This document shows, piece by piece, positions 17,440-26,152 of a DNA stretch of 64,000 bases. Each line of letters opens with the position of its first letter. Position 1 is the stretch's first letter. The position numbers and the translations under genes are program-made. The DNA comes from Ruania alkalisoli (GTDB lineage: Bacteria > Actinomycetota > Actinomycetes > Actinomycetales > Beutenbergiaceae), in the NCBI RefSeq assembly GCF_014960965.1, contig NZ_CP063169.1, positions 3,629,581 to 3,693,580 of the forward strand. The letters are read 5' to 3'. The notes under the pieces were generated by a model. The model made no database searches, was not told the origin of the DNA, and saw nothing but the letters and a program-made list of their open reading frames with translations.

Positions 17440-18314
17440 TGGACGTCCTTGTCCAGCTTGAGCAGCGGCTCGATGCGCTCGCCCCGGCCGAGCGGAAGCT
17501 CGCGCGGGCGGTCCTCGCCGACCCCGAGATCGTCCTCGCCTCCACGATCACCGAGCTCGCGCAGCGCTGCGCCACCTCGCAGGCCACGGTCGTCCGTTTC
17601 TGCCGCGCAGCAGGGTTCGAGGGGTACAAGGCCTTCCGTCTGGCCGTGGCATCCGCCCGTAGCCGCGAGGCTCAGGCGCTCAGCTACCTGCGCGTCTCCG
17701 ACGCCGAGATCGCAGCCGATGACGACGTCCCCTCCCTGGTCGCCAAGGTCGCCTATCAGCAGATGCGTGCGATTGAGGAGACAGCCCAGCAACTCGACGC
17801 AGCGGCGCTCGACCATGTCGCACACGCCCTGGGCGCCGCCGAACGGGTGGACATCTACGGCGGTGGATCCAGCGCCCTGGCTGCGGCGGACCTGCACCAG
17901 AAGCTCACCCGCCTCGACATCGCGTCCAGCTGCTTCATGGATCCGCACCTGGCACTGACAGCAGCGGGCCTGGCGAACAAGGCACGCGTCGCCGTGGCGT
18001 TCTCCCACAGTGGCAGAACGCAGGAGACTGTCGCGTTCCTCGCCGCGGCCCGTCAGCACGGCGGCATCACGGTGGCAGTGACCAACGCGCCTTCCTCTCC
18101 TGTCGCCCGGGCAGCACAGATCCTGCTGCCCACCCACGCCCGTGAGCCCGAGAGACGCTCTGGTGCGATCGCCAGCCGGATGGCTCAGCTCGCAATCGTC
18201 GACTACCTGGTGGTCAGGATGCTCCAGGCGGATGTCGAGCACCTGGCCGAGCCACTTCAGCGCACCCGCGAGGCGGTCCAGGCGCTTCGCCTCGATGAAG
18301 AGTTCCGCCAGTAG
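17439..18314 (+). CDS. RpiR/MurR-family regulator with SIS sugar-phosphate domain
   Basis: 291 residues. An N-terminal helix-turn-helix of the RpiR type (ITELAQRCATSQATVVRFCR, about residues 35-60) is followed by a SIS domain with IYGGGSSA and FSHSGRTQETV, which bind phosphosugars. Relatives sense N-acetylmuramic acid 6-phosphate or other sugar phosphates. The start is set by the overlap with the upstream ORF; a GTG three bases earlier is also possible. The next gene is a surface serine hydrolase of the PBP4B type, with palindromes in between, so it is the likely target. Confidence 0.9.
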   Translation: MDVLVQLEQRLDALAPAERKLARAVLADPEIVLASTITELAQRCATSQATVVRFCRAAGFEGYKAFRLAVASARSREAQALSYLRVSDAEIAADDDVPSLVAKVAYQQMRAIEETAQQLDAAALDHVAHALGAAERVDIYGGGSSALAAADLHQKLTRLDIASSCFMDPHLALTAAGLANKARVAVAFSHSGRTQETVAFLAAARQHGGITVAVTNAPSSPVARAAQILLPTHAREPERRSGAIASRMAQLAIVDYLVVRMLQADVEHLAEPLQRTREAVQALRLDEEFRQ

Positions 18315-18345
18315 GCCGATGACTCCAGCGCGGCCCACCTCCGGA

Positions 18346-18397
18346 TGATCAGAAACAAATCTTCCGTTTGTCTCGCTTGATTGGTACTTTCTGATCA
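18346..18397. promoter_or_regulatory. Nested palindromes upstream of the LPxTG serine hydrolase
   Basis: The perfect 10-bp repeat TGATCAGAAA (18346-18355) and TTTCTGATCA (18388-18397) encloses a second site, GAAACAAA-N7-TTTGTCTC (18352-18374, one mismatch). The region is AT-rich compared with its surroundings. An RpiR-family protein is the likely ligand. The DNA could also form a hairpin in the mRNA leader. Confidence 0.55.
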
Positions 18398-18465
18398 GGC
18401 CGGGTGCCGGTTCCGACTCGGTCGATCTCAGACATCGCTGTCATCTGTCGAGCCCGGGAGGCCCT

Positions 18466-21114
18466 ATGACCCGCCCAATCCGATCCGTCGCACTCACGCT
18501 GGTGGGAGCGCTCGGACTGGCCACACTCGGTGCAGGAGCCGCTTCCGCAGGTCCCCCGGCAACCCTGGTCGTGCACTACGCCGGGCCTGGTGAGCCAGCC
18601 ATCGAAGGCGTAGCGCTTGAGGGGAGCGCGTCTGTCACCGGCACCGGATCCGACGAGTTCGGGCAGTGGACGCAGCTCACCTTCCCGAGCGCTGCCGACG
18701 ACAGTGCACTCGGGTTCCGCGTGGCTGGGGACTCCGCTTTCGCCGAGGACGTCCGCTACGTCTGGGCCGACGGCGATCAGGCGGAGACCTGGGTCATCGA
18801 CGGGGATCCGCGGGCCTACGCCGAACCGCAGCGCGTCCCCGAGGAACAGCTACGCATCGAGAACCGGCGCGGCTATGTCGACGTCGATGTCCTCTCCGAC
18901 CTACTCGGCGTCGGCGTCAGCACCGGCCGCAACGGCTACCAGTTCGATGGATACGCCACCGGCAGCCTCGATATCCTCACCCTCACCCGTGGCCGTGACT
19001 ACCACGAGATCGCGATGGACATCGATCGGTTCGCATCGAACGCCACCGGCCGGATGCTCAGCAACTACACGAACCTGGTGTTCCAGGACATCGACGGCAT
19101 CCGCGTCGGCGAGGACTACTTCCTCTCCCTCGCCTCCGTCGAGCGGCTCCTCCAGATCGGCACCCACATCGACCACTCCGGCACCTACCTGCTGGACACC
19201 CTGCCCGTGGCGCACGACAGCCTCGGGACGGCCGATCCCGAGCAACTCGGATTCAGTGCGGACGGGCTCGCCGATCTTGAGCGTTTCGCGCAGCAGCAGG
19301 TCGATGCGGGCTGGCCGGGGCTGGCGGTCGTGGTGACCAAGGACGGCCAGACCGTCCTGGAACAGGCATGGGGTGACGCCCTGGTGTCCTCGACCGGTGT
19401 CGACTCAGACGGCACCATCACCGAGGCGGCTCCTCTCCCCGAGGCGGACCGGGTCCCGGCCACCACCGACACCGTCTGGGACCTGGCATCGAACACCAAG
19501 ATGTACGCCACGAACTACGCGATCCAGCGTCTGGTCAGCGAGGGACTGCTCGACCTAGACGCCACGATCGCCTCCTTCCCCGGCTGGGAGAACTTCACCG
19601 ACGCGAACTCCGAGTACACCGGCAAGTGGACCGTCGGCGGCGAGGGCGGCATCGAAGCCGTATACACCGGCAAGGAGACCATCCGCGTGCGTGATCTGCT
19701 CAACCACCGGGCCGGCCTCATCCCCGATCCCGAGTACCCGAACCTCACCTCCGCCGGGGATCTCTGGTACCAGACCGACGATCCGGACGACCGCACCGGG
19801 ATCATCGACGCCGTCAGCCGCACCCCGCTGATGTACGCCCCTCGCACCACGTTCGCCTACTCGGACGTCGACTACATGATCCTCGGACTGCTCGTGGAAC
19901 AGGTCAGCGGCCAGCGACTCGACGCCTACCTGGAGGAGAACTTCTACGGCCCGCTCGGCCTGACGGACACCATGTTCAACCCGCTGCAGCACGGCATCGA
20001 CGCTTCCCAGGTGGCGGCGACCGAGCTCAACGGCAACACCCGCGACGGGAACGTCTCCTTCGGTGAGTTCGAGGGCGGCGACCCGGTTCCGATGCGCGAG
20101 TACACCCTCCAGGGCGAGGTCCACGACGAGAAGGCCTGGTACTCCATGGCCGGTGTGGCCGGCCACGCAGGCCTGTTCTCCACCACCTCGGATATGGCCG
20201 TTCTCACCCAGCTGATGCTGAACCAGGGCCTGTACGGCGGGCAGGAGTACTTCAGCGCCGACGTCGTCGAGGAGTTCCTCGCACCGACACCCGGCAACGG
20301 CAGCTACGGCCTGGGATGGCGGCTGCACACCAACGGCGGTCAGGGCTACTACTACTTCAACTGGGGCCCGAGTCGGTACACCTACGGTCACCAAGGCTGG
20401 ACCGGCACTCTGACGGTGATCGATCCCGTGCACCAGATGACGATCACGATCCTGACGAACATGCGCCACGCACCCGTCGTCAGCCCACCCAACGGGTTCG
20501 AGGCCGGCAGCATGCCGCTGGCCAACCTCGTCCCTGTCTCGGCCTACGTCTACCGCGCATTGACAGGGATCGGCGACGACTACACCGTCGCGACCGCTCT
20601 CGAGGACGTGACCGGGATCGAGGTGCCCTTCGGCACCGCCGAGGCTGATGCGCTCGCGGGCCTTGCGCCGTCCACCACTCTCACAGACTCCGACGGCGGC
20701 ACGCACGAGGTGCCCGTGACGTGGACTCTCGAGGGATACAGCCCGCAGACTCCCGGCACGGTCGCCGCCTCCGGCATCGTCGAACTGCCGGCCACCGTAC
20801 TGCAGGACAGCGACGATCCGATCACGCTGGAGCTCACGAGCACCGTGACCGTACTCGCCGAGGAACCGGTCGATCCCGATCCGACTGACCCGGGCACCCC
20901 CACCAACCCGACCGAGCCGGGTGACCCGACCGGTCCGGCCACGGATGACACCGATCCGACCGATCCTGGTGAGCCCACCGGCGGACACTCCGCCGGCGGT
21001 GACCTTCCACAGACCGGCGCATCGGGCACCGGCGCGCTGATCGGTGCCGCCGCCGTGGCACTGCTCGCCGGAGCGGTTCTACTGATCCTGCGGAGGCTTC
21101 GCCACCAGCGCTGA
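18466..21114 (+). CDS. LPxTG-anchored beta-lactamase-family serine hydrolase (PBP4B-like)
   Basis: 882 residues with a GGGAGG ribosome site. Order of parts: signal peptide (1-28); a beta domain starting TLVVHYAGPGEPAIEG that resembles pullulanase-associated CBM41-like modules (about 30-125); a small copper-amine-oxidase-N-like region (about 130-250); and a class C beta-lactamase/DD-peptidase fold with S342-x-x-K345, Y465-S-D and H642-Q-G as the catalytic motifs. Then come an Ig-like domain (about 710-800), a Pro/Thr/Asp linker, the sortase signal LPQTG (847-851), a hydrophobic helix and an RRLRHQR tail. It should be covalently attached to the cell wall. An adjacent MurR-type regulator suggests a part in muropeptide turnover; esterase activity is an alternative. 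Confidence 0.85.
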   Translation: MTRPIRSVALTLVGALGLATLGAGAASAGPPATLVVHYAGPGEPAIEGVALEGSASVTGTGSDEFGQWTQLTFPSAADDSALGFRVAGDSAFAEDVRYVWADGDQAETWVIDGDPRAYAEPQRVPEEQLRIENRRGYVDVDVLSDLLGVGVSTGRNGYQFDGYATGSLDILTLTRGRDYHEIAMDIDRFASNATGRMLSNYTNLVFQDIDGIRVGEDYFLSLASVERLLQIGTHIDHSGTYLLDTLPVAHDSLGTADPEQLGFSADGLADLERFAQQQVDAGWPGLAVVVTKDGQTVLEQAWGDALVSSTGVDSDGTITEAAPLPEADRVPATTDTVWDLASNTKMYATNYAIQRLVSEGLLDLDATIASFPGWENFTDANSEYTGKWTVGGEGGIEAVYTGKETIRVRDLLNHRAGLIPDPEYPNLTSAGDLWYQTDDPDDRTGIIDAVSRTPLMYAPRTTFAYSDVDYMILGLLVEQVSGQRLDAYLEENFYGPLGLTDTMFNPLQHGIDASQVAATELNGNTRDGNVSFGEFEGGDPVPMREYTLQGEVHDEKAWYSMAGVAGHAGLFSTTSDMAVLTQLMLNQGLYGGQEYFSADVVEEFLAPTPGNGSYGLGWRLHTNGGQGYYYFNWGPSRYTYGHQGWTGTLTVIDPVHQMTITILTNMRHAPVVSPPNGFEAGSMPLANLVPVSAYVYRALTGIGDDYTVATALEDVTGIEVPFGTAEADALAGLAPSTTLTDSDGGTHEVPVTWTLEGYSPQTPGTVAASGIVELPATVLQDSDDPITLELTSTVTVLAEEPVDPDPTDPGTPTNPTEPGDPTGPATDDTDPTDPGEPTGGHSAGGDLPQTGASGTGALIGAAAVALLAGAVLLILRRLRHQR

Positions 21115-21125
21115 CGTGCGCGATT

Positions 21126-21175
21126 GGGTGAGGTTGTCGTCGATATCGCGCCCATCATCGACGACAACCTCACCC
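21126..21175 (+). terminator. 19-bp perfect hairpin after the LPxTG gene
   Basis: Arms at 21126-21144 and 21157-21175, no mismatch, 12-nt loop, starting 11 nt after the stop codon. No T-tract. Stem halves GGGTGAGGTTG and GACGACAACC resemble those of the hairpin at 4516. Confidence 0.7.
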
Positions 21176-21262
21176 CCGGCGAGCCGAACGTCGGTGGCTC
21201 GGCAAGCGGAGCGTCGGTGCGGGGCAGGCGAGCAGGGCTCGTCGCGCCACCCTCACCCATGA

Positions 21263-21340
21263 CGAAGGCCGGCCACCCGCTCGGGTGACCGGCCTTCGGA
21301 TGGTGGATTCCGCCGTCGGGAATCAGATCCCGACGGCGGA
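21263..21340 (-). terminator. Two tandem hairpins after clpC
   Basis: The first, nearest the clpC stop, is a perfect 13-bp stem (21309-21321 and 21328-21340). The second has 16-bp arms with one mismatch (21263-21278 and 21283-21298). Two GC-rich stems in a row downstream of a highly expressed chaperone gene suggest strong termination. Confidence 0.75.
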
Positions 21341-21351
21341 GCCCAGCGTGA

Positions 21352-23877
21352 CTATTCTCCGCTGGCTGCCGCCGGGAGCTCGGGTGAGGCACCCGCTCCC
21401 ACGGCCAGCGGCTCCTTCTCGGTCTCCCTGTCCACCCCGGTGAAGGTGAACTCCCCGAGGAGACCTTCGCCGGTGGCGTCGACGACAACCTTCTGGCCAG
21501 CGTGCAACTCGCCGTAGAGGATCCGCTCGGAGAGCTGGTCCTCGATCTCGCGCTGGATCGCGCGGCGCAACGGCCGTGCGCCGAGCACCGGGTCGTAGCC
21601 GCGCTCGGAGAGGAGGTCCTTGGCAGCCATGGTGAGCTCGAGATCCATGTCCTTGTCGGCCAGGCGACTCGCGAGCTGGGCCACCATGAGATCGACGATC
21701 TGGTAGATCTCCTCCTGGGAGAGCTGCGGGAACACGATGGTGTCGTCCACGCGGTTGAGGAACTCGGGGCGGAAGTGCTGCTTGAGCTCCTCGTTCACCT
21801 TGGTCTTCATCCGGTCGTAGCTCGTCGAGAGGTCGCCGCCGGCCTGGAAACCGGTGATCAGCCCCTTGGCGATGTCCCGCGTACCGAGGTTGGTGGTCAT
21901 GATGATGACGGTGTTCTTGAAGTCGACCACCCGGCCCTGCGAGTCGGTCAGGCGACCGTCCTCGAGGATCTGCAGCAGCGAGTTGAAGATGTCCGCGTGG
22001 GCCTTCTCCACCTCGTCGAAAAGCACCACGGAGAACGGACGGCGACGCACCTTCTCGGTGAGCTGGCCACCCTCTTCGTAGCCCACGTAGCCGGGAGGCG
22101 AACCGAACATCCGGGAGACGGTGTGCTTCTCCGAGAACTCACTCATGTCCAGCTGGATGAGCGCGTCCTCGTCACCGAACAGGAACTCCGCGAGCGCCTT
22201 GGCAAGCTCGGTCTTCCCGACGCCGGTGGGTCCGGCGAAGATGAACGACCCACCCGGGCGCTTGGGGTCCTTCAGACCGGCGCGGGTGCGGCGGATCGCC
22301 TGGGAGAGCGCCTTGACGGCCGCGTCCTGGCCGACGATCCGCTTGTGCAGCTCGTCCTCCATGCGCAGCAGCCGCGAGGACTCCTCCTCGGTGAGCTTGA
22401 ACACCGGGATCCCGGTGGAGGCGGCCAGCACCTCCGCGATCAGCTCCTCATCCACCTCGGCGACGTTGTCCATGTCGCCGGCCTTCCAGGCCTTCTCCTT
22501 GTCCAGTCGCGTGCTGGAGAGGTGCTTCTCCTCGTCCCGCAGGCGCGCTGCCTTCTCGAAGTCCTGGTCATCGATCGCGGATTCCTTGGCGCGGCGGGTC
22601 TCGGCGATCTGCTCGTCGAGTTCACGCAGCTCCGGCGGCGCGGTCATGCGGCGGATGCGCAGGCGGGCACCGGCCTCATCGATCAGGTCGATCGCCTTGT
22701 CCGGCAGGAACCTGTCGTTGACGTACCGGTCGGCCAAGTTCGCAGCCGCCACCAGTGCGGCGTCGGTGATGGTCACCCGGTGGTGAGCCTCGTACCGGTC
22801 GCGCAGGCCCTTGAGGATCTCGATCGCGTGAGCCAGTGTCGGCTCGGCCACCTGAATCGGCTGGAAACGACGCTCGAGCGCCGCATCCTTCTCGATGTGC
22901 TTGCGGTACTCATCCAGCGTGGTGGCACCGATGGTCTGCAGCTCACCGCGCGCGAGCATCGGCTTGAGGATGCTCGCAGCGTCGATCGCGCCCTCGGCAG
23001 CACCCGCACCGACGAGCGTGTGGATCTCGTCGATGAACAGGATGATGTCACCGCGAGTGCGGATCTCCTTGAGCACCTTCTTCAGCCGCTCCTCGAAGTC
23101 ACCGCGGTAGCGGGAACCGGCCACGAGGGCGCCGAGGTCGAGGGTGTAGAGCTGCTTGTCCTTGAGGGTCTCGGGCACGTCACCGCGCACGATGTCCTGT
23201 GCGAGGCCCTCCACCACAGCCGTCTTACCGACGCCGGGCTCACCGATCAGCACCGGGTTGTTCTTGGTACGCCGGGAGAGCACCTGCATCACGCGCTCGA
23301 CCTCGAGCTTGCGCCCGATCACCGGGTCGAGCTTGGACTCGCGTGCCGCCTGGGTGAGGTTGCGCCCGAACTGGTCCAGCACGGCAGAGCCGGAGGGCGT
23401 GCCCTCGGCCGGACCGCCGGCGGACACGGTCTCCTTGCCCTGGTAACCGTTGAGGAGCTGAATCACCTGCTGGCGCACCCGGTTCAGGTCGGCGCCGAGC
23501 TTGGTGAGCACCTGGGCGGCCACACCCTCACCCTCGCGGATGAGACCGAGCAGGATGTGCTCGGTGCCGATGTAGTTGTGGCCGAGCTGGAGCGCCTCCC
23601 GCAGGGAGAGCTCGAGCACCTTCTTGGCGCGCGGCGTGAACGGGATGTGCCCGCTCGGCGCCTGCTGGCCTTCCCCGATGATCTCCTGCACCTGTTGGCG
23701 CACGGCCTCCAGGGAGATGTCCAGGGATTCGAGGGCCTTGGCAGCGACCCCCTCGCCCTCGTGAATGAGACCGAGCAGAATGTGCTCGGTGCCGATGTAG
23801 TTGTGGTTGAGCATCCGTGCCTCTTCTTGGGCAAGGACGACAACCCGACGGGCTCGGTCGGTAAATCTCTCGAACAT
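21352..23877 (-). CDS. clpC: ATP-dependent Clp protease ATP-binding subunit ClpC
   Basis: 841 residues: a double Clp-N repeat (about 1-145, each with a [14 protein letters not shown] segment), AAA+ domain 1 ([15 protein letters not shown]), a coiled-coil M domain with a UVR motif (about 420-455), AAA+ domain 2 ([15 protein letters not shown]), and a C-terminal D2-small domain. The hexamer unfolds proteins and feeds them to ClpP, and is essential in many actinobacteria. The ATG at 23877 has GAGGAG at the right distance; five upstream in-frame codons are not needed. Confidence 0.97.
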   Translation of the reverse strand: MFERFTDRARRVVVLAQEEARMLNHNYIGTEHILLGLIHEGEGVAAKALESLDISLEAVRQQVQEIIGEGQQAPSGHIPFTPRAKKVLELSLREALQLGHNYIGTEHILLGLIREGEGVAAQVLTKLGADLNRVRQQVIQLLNGYQGKETVSAGGPAEGTPSGSAVLDQFGRNLTQAARESKLDPVIGRKLEVERVMQVLSRRTKNNPVLIGEPGVGKTAVVEGLAQDIVRGDVPETLKDKQLYTLDLGALVAGSRYRGDFEERLKKVLKEIRTRGDIILFIDEIHTLVGAGAAEGAIDAASILKPMLARGELQTIGATTLDEYRKHIEKDAALERRFQPIQVAEPTLAHAIEILKGLRDRYEAHHRVTITDAALVAAANLADRYVNDRFLPDKAIDLIDEAGARLRIRRMTAPPELRELDEQIAETRRAKESAIDDQDFEKAARLRDEEKHLSSTRLDKEKAWKAGDMDNVAEVDEELIAEVLAASTGIPVFKLTEEESSRLLRMEDELHKRIVGQDAAVKALSQAIRRTRAGLKDPKRPGGSFIFAGPTGVGKTELAKALAEFLFGDEDALIQLDMSEFSEKHTVSRMFGSPPGYVGYEEGGQLTEKVRRRPFSVVLFDEVEKAHADIFNSLLQILEDGRLTDSQGRVVDFKNTVIIMTTNLGTRDIAKGLITGFQAGGDLSTSYDRMKTKVNEELKQHFRPEFLNRVDDTIVFPQLSQEEIYQIVDLMVAQLASRLADKDMDLELTMAAKDLLSERGYDPVLGARPLRRAIQREIEDQLSERILYGELHAGQKVVVDATGEGLLGEFTFTGVDRETEKEPLAVGAGASPELPAAASGE

Positions 23878-23968
23878 CTCGGTGCTCCTCACTGGCCTCG
23901 GACCGCAGGTGGCAGTCGTGGCGGTGTGTCATCCAGGCTAACCGGGGCAGGTGCGCCCCTATGCCCCT

Positions 23969-23986
23969 GTTCGCCAGCGGCAGAGA
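23969..23986. promoter_or_regulatory. Weak ClgR-like site upstream of clpC
   Basis: TGTTCGCCAGCGGCAGAG partly resembles the ClgR box that controls clp genes in corynebacteria and streptomycetes, with three deviations from the consensus I recall. It lies about 95 nt upstream of the clpC start in the divergent clpC/IMPACT promoter region. Confidence 0.2.
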
Positions 23987-24037
23987 GCACGGTTGGGTCA
24001 CGAACCTCCGACGCCCCACCCGCGTCACAATGGAGCG

Positions 24038-24700
24038 ATGTCCCCTCTCACCCTGCGCGGCGGCCCGGGCACCCACGTGGAGGCCGAGATCGAGGAGAAG
24101 CGATCGCGCTTCCTGTGCCGTCTCGTGCGGGTGACGCAGGAGGACGAGGCGAGGGCCGCCGTCGAGAGCGCTCGCAAGGAGCACCACAGTGCCCGCCACC
24201 ACTGCTCGGCGTTCGTGCTGGGGGCCGGGCAGGACCAGATCCGCCGTTCCCACGACGACGGTGAGCCCTCCGGGACTGCCGGCGCTCCGATGCTCGAGGT
24301 GCTCACCGGGCACGGACTGGTCGACTGCGTCGCCGTCGTCACCCGGTACTTCGGGGGCGTTCTCCTCGGCGCGGGCGGGCTGGTGCGCGCCTATTCCGGT
24401 GCCGTCACGGCGGCCGTAGACCAGGCGAGCGGCCGGGGCGGGCTCGTGCAGCGGATCCGTCGCGAGCTGGCATCGGTGGACCTCCCCCACGCCGACGCCG
24501 GCCGGGTCGAAGCCGACCTGCGCGGCCACGGGGTTCTCGTGCTGGGCACCGAATACGGCACGCTGGCACGGCTGCAGCTGGCGTGCGCCCCCGACGGCGT
24601 AGGTCACCTACGCGACCGTCTCGCCACTGCCACGGGAGGCAGCGCCGAGCTGATCCTGCATGGGCAGGAGTGGGTGGACGCCGAACTCGGGGCCGGGTGA
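24038..24700 (+). CDS. YigZ/IMPACT-family protein
   Basis: 220 residues. The N-terminal IMPACT domain (UPF0029) has the family segments EEKRSRFLC, SDDGEPSGTAG-like (HDDGEPSGTAGAP) and VVTRYFGGVLLGAGGLVRAY; the C-terminal domain resembles the YigZ alpha/beta domain. Bacterial members may bind nucleic acid or ribosomes; no enzymatic role is settled. The ATG is 6 nt after a CACAAT -10 box with no ribosome site, so the mRNA is probably leaderless. Confidence 0.92.
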   Translation: MSPLTLRGGPGTHVEAEIEEKRSRFLCRLVRVTQEDEARAAVESARKEHHSARHHCSAFVLGAGQDQIRRSHDDGEPSGTAGAPMLEVLTGHGLVDCVAVVTRYFGGVLLGAGGLVRAYSGAVTAAVDQASGRGGLVQRIRRELASVDLPHADAGRVEADLRGHGVLVLGTEYGTLARLQLACAPDGVGHLRDRLATATGGSAELILHGQEWVDAELGAG

Positions 24701-24795
24701 GCGGCGGCACGGGTGAGGCGCTGGATACGCCGTAGACTGAGATCGCCCGCGGCTCCCAATGTCGGTAGCACTCCCCTTCTCCGCTGGAGCCCCCG

Positions 24796-26106
24796 ATGAC
24801 CACCCCGTGTGCCGCTTCCCCACGTCCTCCCACCGACGGCGCACCCTCCGGGCCATCACCGGAATCCTCCCGTAGCCGGCCGGGCCGGACTGTGGCGAAC
24901 TCACCTGCGCTCACCGGGCGCCGCCTCACCCTCGCACTCGGCGCGATGGCGTTGGGCGGGTTCACGATCGGGACCACCGAGTTCGCGAGTATGGGCCTGC
25001 TGCCGCAGATCGCCACCGGGCTGAGTGTCACGGTGCCGGAGGCCGGCCGGCTGATCTCCGCCTATGCGCTCGGGGTCGTCATCGGTGCACCGCTGATCGT
25101 GGTAGCCGCAGCCCGGATGGAACGCACGAGGCTGCTGGTGCTGCTGGCTGCGAGCATCGCTGTCACGAACGCGCTGTCGGCGGTGGCACCGACCTATCCG
25201 GCGATGCTCGCGGCACGGTTCCTCGCCGGAGTGCCGCACGGGGCGTACTTCGGGGTGGCGGCCTTGATCGCCGCTGCACTGGCGGGTCCGGCGCGCCGGG
25301 CCCGCGCCGTCTCCATGGTGATGCTGGGACTGACCATCGCCACGATGGTCGGAGTCCCGCTCGCCACTGCGCTGGGCCAGGCGGTGGGCTGGCGCTCGAC
25401 CTACGGGCTGGTGGTCCTGACCGCGCTGGCCACGGTCGTGGCCGTCTGGCGGTTCGTGCCACCGCTCCCCCGCCCGGCAGCGCCGGCATCTGCGCGCAGC
25501 GAGTTGCGCGCGTTCCGCTACCCGCAGGTGTGGTTCGCGCTCGGTATCGGGGCGATCGGCTTCGGCGGCATGTTCGCCGTCTACAGCTATATCGGCGAGA
25601 TCGTCCCGGAGGTGTTCTCGCTGACCTCGGCGGCGGTGCCGGTCGCACTGCTGGTGTTCGGGATCGGGATGGCCCTGGGGAATCTGGTGGCCGGAAGGCT
25701 GGCGGACCGCTCGGTGATGGGCACGGTGGTGGCCGGACTGGTCGGGATGGCGGTGCTGTTGGTGGGGTTCGCGCTCACGGGGCCGGTGCTGACCGCGGGC
25801 CTGCCGATCCTCGGGATGACCGGCTTGTTCCTGATCGCCACGATCTCCCAGTTCCTCGGCCCGTCCCTACAGACGCGCCTCCTGGACGCCTCCCCGGACG
25901 CACCCTCCCTGGCAGCGGCGCTGCACCACTCCGCCCTGAACATCGGGAACGCGACCGGTGCCTGGATCGGCGGTGCTGTGATCGCGGCCGGTCTGGGGTA
26001 TCTGGCACCGGCGTGGGCTGGAGCGATCCTCGCGGTCGCCGGGCTCGCCGTGGCGGGAGCCTCGATCCTGGTGGAGCAGCGCGATACCGAGCGCGCCCTG
26101 ATCTGA
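24796..26106 (+). CDS. MFS transporter, DHA1 (AraJ/CmlA-like) family
   Basis: 436 residues: a 40-residue Pro/Ser-rich cytosolic head, then 12 hydrophobic segments. GFTIGTTEFASMGLLPQIA in helix 1 and ARFLAGVPHGAYFGVA in helix 4 are characteristic of AraJ/YdhP-type sugar-efflux or drug-efflux proteins. GGAG precedes the ATG by 7 nt. Substrate unknown. Confidence 0.9.
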   Translation: MTTPCAASPRPPTDGAPSGPSPESSRSRPGRTVANSPALTGRRLTLALGAMALGGFTIGTTEFASMGLLPQIATGLSVTVPEAGRLISAYALGVVIGAPLIVVAAARMERTRLLVLLAASIAVTNALSAVAPTYPAMLAARFLAGVPHGAYFGVAALIAAALAGPARRARAVSMVMLGLTIATMVGVPLATALGQAVGWRSTYGLVVLTALATVVAVWRFVPPLPRPAAPASARSELRAFRYPQVWFALGIGAIGFGGMFAVYSYIGEIVPEVFSLTSAAVPVALLVFGIGMALGNLVAGRLADRSVMGTVVAGLVGMAVLLVGFALTGPVLTAGLPILGMTGLFLIATISQFLGPSLQTRLLDASPDAPSLAAALHHSALNIGNATGAWIGGAVIAAGLGYLAPAWAGAILAVAGLAVAGASILVEQRDTERALI

Positions 26107-26146
26107 GCGGCGATCCATCCGCACCAGCAGGCAGATGGATCGCCGC
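26107..26146. terminator. Bidirectional terminator between convergent genes
   Basis: Perfect 13-bp inverted repeat (26107-26119 and 26134-26146) with a 14-nt loop. It lies in the 46-nt gap between the MFS gene (plus) and the large phosphoesterase gene (minus), so it can serve both. Confidence 0.7.
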
Positions 26147-26152
26147 GAGAAC

